DNA of 64,000 bases, taken from assembly GCA_930367205.1 (NCBI GenBank), contig OV884015.1:2790001-2854000 (forward strand), read 5' to 3'. Source of the stretch: Acanthosoma haemorrhoidale (lineage: Eukaryota; Arthropoda; Insecta; Hemiptera; Acanthosomatidae). Of the stretch, positions 59,738 through 64,000 are shown in pieces. The notes under the pieces were generated by a model. That model was not told where the DNA came from, made no database searches, and worked only from the letters and a program-made list of their open reading frames with translations. Both the position numbers and the translations under genes were made by a program. Numbering within the stretch: position 1 is the first letter of the stretch; each line of letters opens with the position of its first letter.

Positions 59738-59869
59738 TCATATTTCCATCTTTTCAGTCTTAATAAAAGGGACGTTTGGCACAGGATTAGTTGAGATCCT
59801 GAATCTTCGCAGGAGGTTGTTGAAATCTTCTTCAACAGACTTGGTCTGAGACACAGCTTGGCTCTCCGC
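59738..59869 (-). CDS. Terminal exon of a bromodomain protein gene
   Basis: A pyrimidine-rich tract ending TTTGTTTGCAG (acceptor at 59,871-59,870) is followed by 44 codons ending in TGA at 59,738. The peptide starts AESQAVSQTKSVEEDFNNLL and ends with a basic tail (PFIKTEKMEI). Joined after the exon at 61,811-61,954 (both phase 0), it completes the last helix of a bromodomain: NP|AES is where bromodomains read N-P-x-[ED]-S. The ~1.9-kb intron between the two exons contains the mariner relic. Confidence 0.7.
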   Translation of the reverse strand, partial: AESQAVSQTKSVEEDFNNLLRRFRISTNPVPNVPFIKTEKMEI

Positions 59870-60264
59870 CTGCAAACAAATATGCATGTAAACAATACTG
59901 CTTATTTACCGCAAATATACAGATACACAAAACTGTCTGTTTAGCACAAATATACTAGTTTGTTTGTTTCATTGGCTGCCAGGAGAGAGTGAATAAACAT
60001 GGTCAGAAGATTCAGGGCTTTTCTTTGAGGAGTTCATTTTTAAATGTTGTAAATTTCCCAACAAATATTATAAAATTGGAACGTGTAAATACCTGTTTTC
60101 TATGGTGGGGTTATCTCCCAAAATATTATTTTGGGGAATATCTTTGAACCACTTTCGGCAGTATTCTATAACGTAACCATGGGAAAAAATCAGAATATTA
60201 ATTCTTAAATAGCTTTAGAGCTGTGATTTTGTTCTTCCATAATGCATATGTTACATAGCCGAAG

Positions 60265-61531
60265 TAAAGGGTTGGCCAAAAAGTCCGTTCGGTTTTTTAA
60301 GCGAAAATAAGACACAACTTTTAAACACAAAGCGATTTATTCAATCAATGATATAATTTTCGTTTTGTTCCAGTATCATCTGCCATCTCATGGGCAGATT
60401 CATAATTCCATGCTCAAAGAATTTCCTGTCTTTACTGGCAAAAAAATTTCCAAGTGGATTTTTACATCTTCTTCAGAGTTGAAGGTCTGTCCATTCAATG
60501 AATTTTAAAGAGACCGAAACAGGTGGAAATCTGAAGGTGCAAGGTCGGGCGAATATGGAGGGTGCGGCTAAACTTCCCAGCCAAGCTCCAGTAACTTCTG
60601 CCACGTCTGCAAAGAAGTGTGCGGTCTGGCATTGTCATGATGGAAGACAATCCCCTTATGGTTGGCTAATTCTAGACGCTTCTGGTGGATCGCTGCATTT
60701 AATTTGTCCAGCTGGTCACAGTACACATCCGAATTGATGGTCCTGTTCGTGGGAAGAAGTTCGTAAAAGACAACACCCCTCCAATCCCACCAAATCGAGA
60801 GCATAACCTTCTTTGGGTGAAGCCCTGCTTTGGGGGTTGCTTGTAGTAATTCGTCGTGCTTCCCCCATGAGCGTTTGCGCTCCACATTGTTATAGACGAT
60901 CCACTTTTCGTCGTCCCCAGTCATCATTGTCTTCAAAAAAGGATCGTTTTTTTCACGTTTCCGCAACAAATCGCAGATGGAAATCCTTTGGGTGAGGTTA
61001 GCCTCACTAAGTTGATGGGGAACCCAAACATTGAACCTGATCATGTAGCCAAGTTGATGCAGATGGTTTTCAACACTCGATTTGGATATTTTGAGGATAA
61101 CTGCGATCTCCCTAGTTGTATAAGGGGATTGGTGTCAACTAATTCCTTCACTTTGTCGCTGTTAATCTCAGTTGGCCGGCCAGAGCGAGGTGCATCTTGA
61201 ACCGAAAAATTTCCCAATCGAAATCTTGAAAACCACTTCTGGCGCACACGTTCTGTAACAGCATCCTCTCCATATACAGCACATATCTTCCTGCAAGTTT
61301 CCACTGCTTTCTTGCCTTTTTTAAAATAAAAAAGCATGAGGTGTCAATAATGTTCGTTTAGGTTTTCCATTCTCAGGATGATCCTAAACACACTAAATAC
61401 AATCAGTCTCGTAGGAATTTCGTTTCAAACTACGTTGAAGATGAGAGCGCACTCGCAAGGGACGGACTGAAGTTAGCTACACATTAGTTTCATGATGACA
61501 AAAACCGAACAGACTTTTTGGCCAACCTGAT
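60265..61531 (-). mobile_element. Decayed mariner element (Tc1/mariner), 1,263 bp plus TA target
   Basis: Imperfect terminal inverted repeats read GGTTGGCCAAAAAGTC inward from 60,267 and 61,529. TA dinucleotides flank both sides (60,265-60,266 and 61,530-61,531). Size and ends fit a mariner. The transposase frame is on the minus strand and is broken. It sits in the intron of the bromodomain gene. Confidence 0.92.
60360..61370 (-). pseudogene. Mariner transposase, inactivated
   Basis: Starts at ATG 61,370, with a TGA after eight codons (61,344-61,346). The helix-turn-helix region follows (RQKWFSRFRLGNF, DAPRSGRP). The frame shifts near 61,100-61,120 and then continues through LGYMIRFNVWVPHQLSEANL to the catalytic domain. 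The first Asp motif carries an extra residue (TGDDEKW instead of TGDEKW), the second is HHDNARPHTS, and the third lies in YSPDLAPSD beyond a TAG at about 60,565. More stops follow. The DD34D layout and the WVPHxL motif place it in the mariner branch. It cannot encode an active enzyme. Confidence 0.9.
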
Positions 61532-61810
61532 AATTATACCTTAACCAAAACATCTATAGCATAAGCAGGCATGTTATTGGATATACCTTTAAAGTTTCAG
61601 ATATATTGCATAATTTTTATGGCCGCTATTGTAAACAGAGACAATACACTTCTTAAAGCAGAGCCTCTGCCTTTACCAGAGGTTATCAGGGCATTGTCCA
61701 TTGGCAATAATAGAATTAATTGGTGTATATTTTTTTCTTTATCATGAAACACTGCTATCATTGACATATAAAAAGGAATATAATTCTGTAAATACTGAAA
61801 AGATACATAC

Positions 61811-61954
61811 TGGATTAACAAGGTAGAAGTTCTTGAAGACCAACTTAATATCGTTGACATATTCGATCATGGTCTTGTAGCCATTGCAGGACAGTTTGTC
61901 TCGAATCTGATCCAAGCAAATAGGGTTCCTTATGATATCATAATATGCAGTATT
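61811..61954 (-). CDS. Internal exon encoding bromodomain core
   Basis: A 144-bp, phase-0 exon bounded by TTTGGCTTCCAG acceptor and CCA|GTATGT donor. It encodes TAYYDIIRNPICLDQIRDKL...YVNDIKLVFKNFYLVNP, the bromodomain ZA-loop/helix A to helix B region, with the conserved YY..I..P, D..L.F.N and asparagine-rich end. The acetyl-lysine-contacting Asn position appears as N-F-Y-L-V-N. The spacing with a long helix C in the next exon resembles TIF1 proteins (vertebrate TRIM24/TRIM33, fly bonus); the assignment is inference. Upstream exons were not identified with confidence in this window. Confidence 0.78.
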
Positions 61955-62930
61955 CTGGAAGCCAAACAAATAATGGGTTGTTGATTAATAAAATAACAAC
62001 CTGTTAATCTCCCTACAACATTTTATTAAAAGCACTTTCGAAACACTTATGCTGTCATCATCTGATAATACTATAGTTCAAAATAAAAAATTAAATTAAA
62101 CTGAGTCAAAGTAGAATGCATAAAAAATATTACAAAGAAATTTTATCATTAAAAATTTGGAAAACTTATATGAACATTCGACTATTTTAAAATAATCTAT
62201 CTCCTTAATCATCAACTGGAGAGCTTACTTAGAAATAGTGGGAGTGGGACTCTTGTCATAGGACGTTTTGATAGTTATGAGTTTGCTGTTAAGATATCGG
62301 TTAGTGATACTTTAAGGGAGAGCCATCTTGTTGGCCCAATTCCTGTATATGATGGAAGTAGGGATTCTTACATCCCCAAAGATGTTCCTTGTACCTCGTG
62401 TTTAATTTCATATTCCCCCTGCAATTTATAAGCCCACAACTGTTCCTTCATACCTGTAGGATTTTTAGTGTGGGAAGTCATCCTATGAAGGAATTGCCAA
62501 CAGAAAAACGAACTTGTATCCCAGATTTTATGATTATGATACTTCTCCCTAGTTTCTATGATATATCGCTATGATATGCCTATGCATACTATCAGGGCTA
62601 GCTGCCTATATTTCTTTCGGCTGTCTGCTCTTGTCAAATGTTGCAGCAACAGTCTGAAAAATGAACAAGTATGTATGTATAGATAGAGTACTGATAAGGA
62701 GAAACACTTCCACTACAAACACCTCTCTTCTGTCTCTAAGCTGCACAATACTACCCTCCGGCCATCCCATGTAATACTTCCTGCATCAATTAATTATTTA
62801 TTTATGCTCATTAGTTATGTTATTTCAAAAATCACACCTTACCGAAAAATTAGTTTTAATGTGGAGTAACACACAATGAGGTTTTTTCCTAATAATTTCC
62901 AGTCCAAGTCTTTTGCTTTCAGACATGTAT
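61955..62930. other. AT-rich intronic or intergenic DNA
   Basis: Upstream of the bromodomain exon on the minus strand. A candidate acceptor at 62,654-62,655 (ATTTTTCAG) and a donor-like GTATGC downstream exist, but the enclosed peptide is not diagnostic. Nothing else is supported. Confidence 0.45.
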
Positions 62931-62934
62931 ATGG

Positions 62935-63240
62935 ATTTCTTGGAATAGCACTGCATTATGTCTGATGAAAATCCCCCTTTCAAAAAAATTATATTTTATA
63001 TTAGGTCTGTGGATGATATTTTAATATGATGGTTACTGAAAATGATATTATCGAACTTTTAACACATCTAAATTGCATTAAGTTCACATTTGAGGTAGAA
63101 AGCCAGGGAGAGATAAACTTTTTAGATAGAAAAATAAATAAGAAGGGGGATTAATACAGTTTAGGCATTTACCCTAAATTGTCATGATCAACATATCCAC
63201 CTACAATCAATTCATGATGAATCACAGAATGGCAATGTTT
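62935..63240 (+). pseudogene. Penelope-like reverse transcriptase fragment
   Basis: Plus-strand frames spell VDDILI (the catalytic YVDD-type box) followed by a frame change. Then come LTHLNCIKFTFEVESQGEI, NFLD and GIYPKLS-like motifs in the order typical of Penelope-like or related reverse transcriptases (FT.E.E....FLD...IYRK). At least four stop codons and a frameshift interrupt it, so it is a dead fragment. The exact clade cannot be settled by eye. Confidence 0.6.
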
Positions 63241-64000
63241 AGGTTGTCAACCTTGTTTAGGTGATCAACTGCCTTAAAAAAATTCAATGATTACAAAGAA
63301 TATAACCGAGAATGAATGGAATGACATAAAACGCATTGTAGCTAACAACAGATACAGTGAGATTTGTGTATATTTGTTAATTTTAAATTACAACTATATG
63401 TAATAGCACACAAAAAAAATCAACAAATCACATAAGGCGAAAGCGAATTAAAAACATTAACAGGACTTCTGTTAGAGTCTAAATGCTCAGCATTTTCTAG
63501 AGTTATTCTGGAAATAAATAACTCTAACCTTATATAACTGCAGAGAGTCAATAGGTATATGTAACATTATAGGGAAGGAGTTAAAGACGATATTTTGGTA
63601 TTAATATAAATACCAAAGTATAAAGGAAGTATCCTTGTGTGATTCTTCATGACTAAGACTTCTTATACTGTACCATAAAACAATTCCAACAAAAATGAAA
63701 ATCAGCTGGAAACGAGTTAGCTCAAAATAGCCCGACTGCAGTAGGTACATCACACTAAATACAAAAAAGGGGGTCAGCTTTCAAGACATTTCTCTTTCTC
63801 TCTTAACCTACAATAAGTGACTTTGGTCACATAAACCTCCAAAATATTCCAGTTCTACTCTCTGGTGGTGAAAGCCTAAACACCGCAAAGTGTAAGGAGA
63901 TATGACAGGAAACTGGTAACCAGTAACTTCGCTAATGAAGCCCTCCAAAATACTGAACAACAATATATTAAAGTTAGATAAATTTTGAAAATAATGATAC
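63241..64000. other. Terminal AT-rich DNA, nothing supported
   Basis: No convincing ORF or repeat. It may include further decayed sequence of the Penelope-like element. Confidence 0.5.

Noticed and set aside
62580..62653. Additional upstream exon of the bromodomain gene (acceptor 62,654-62,655, donor GTATGC)
   Set aside because: Splice-like signals exist, but the short peptide shows no bromodomain helix Z character and cannot be linked in phase with confidence.

Overview
The window looks like heterochromatin or pericentromere-like DNA from an arthropod, probably an insect. It is AT-rich and intron-bearing, with long satellite arrays, a Tc1/mariner relic and a complete Polinton (Maverick) DNA-virus-like transposon. 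No species can be named from the sequence. Most ORFs outside the Polinton are chance readings of satellite DNA.

Layout. (1) 1-28,479: a head-to-tail array of a ~203-bp satellite with higher-order structure; the clearest unit is an 11-mer of 2,237 bp repeated almost identically between about 10,266 and 16,976. (2) 28,478-33,967: two other satellites nested in one another. A 95-bp satellite rich in palindromes is interrupted by a 98-bp satellite (30,129-33,184), then resumes. (3) 33,962-36,051: a short plus-strand stub of the 203-bp family, then diverged monomers of the same family in inverted orientation. (4) 36,052-51,206: a 15,155-bp Polinton inserted in those inverted monomers, with 350/339-bp terminal inverted repeats and a perfect 6-bp target duplication (ATCATG). 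(5) 51,207-55,140: more inverted, increasingly degenerate satellite monomers separated by unique DNA. (6) 55,140-64,000: AT-rich host DNA with microsatellites, two minus-strand exons of a bromodomain gene (TIF1/TRIM33-like by inference), a dead 1.26-kb mariner in the intron between them, and a degenerate Penelope-like reverse transcriptase fragment.

The Polinton carries the expected set: family B protein-primed DNA polymerase, retroviral-type integrase with a chromodomain, A32/FtsK-like packaging ATPase, adenain-like cysteine protease, double jelly-roll major capsid protein, penton-like minor capsid protein and a phospholipase A2-like/pX-like virion protein. It also has a DUF8207-like protein, a repeat protein resembling a fibre, a 51-aa basic protein, a zinc-ribbon-like protein, and two proteins with BIR (inhibitor-of-apoptosis) zinc modules at the left end. 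Morphogenesis genes are on the minus strand at the left, ATPase and integrase run rightward in the centre, and replication and right-end genes run leftward.

Several genes look recently damaged: one in-frame TGA in the polymerase, a -1 frameshift in the phospholipase/pX gene, a protease with no in-frame ATG, an integrase lacking its N-terminus, and a small gene with an internal TAA. The copy therefore looks young (intact ends and target duplication) but probably not autonomous. Start codons of four end-proximal genes lie immediately after splice-acceptor-like tracts, and the inverted repeats carry a matching donor, which suggests adenovirus-like leader splicing.
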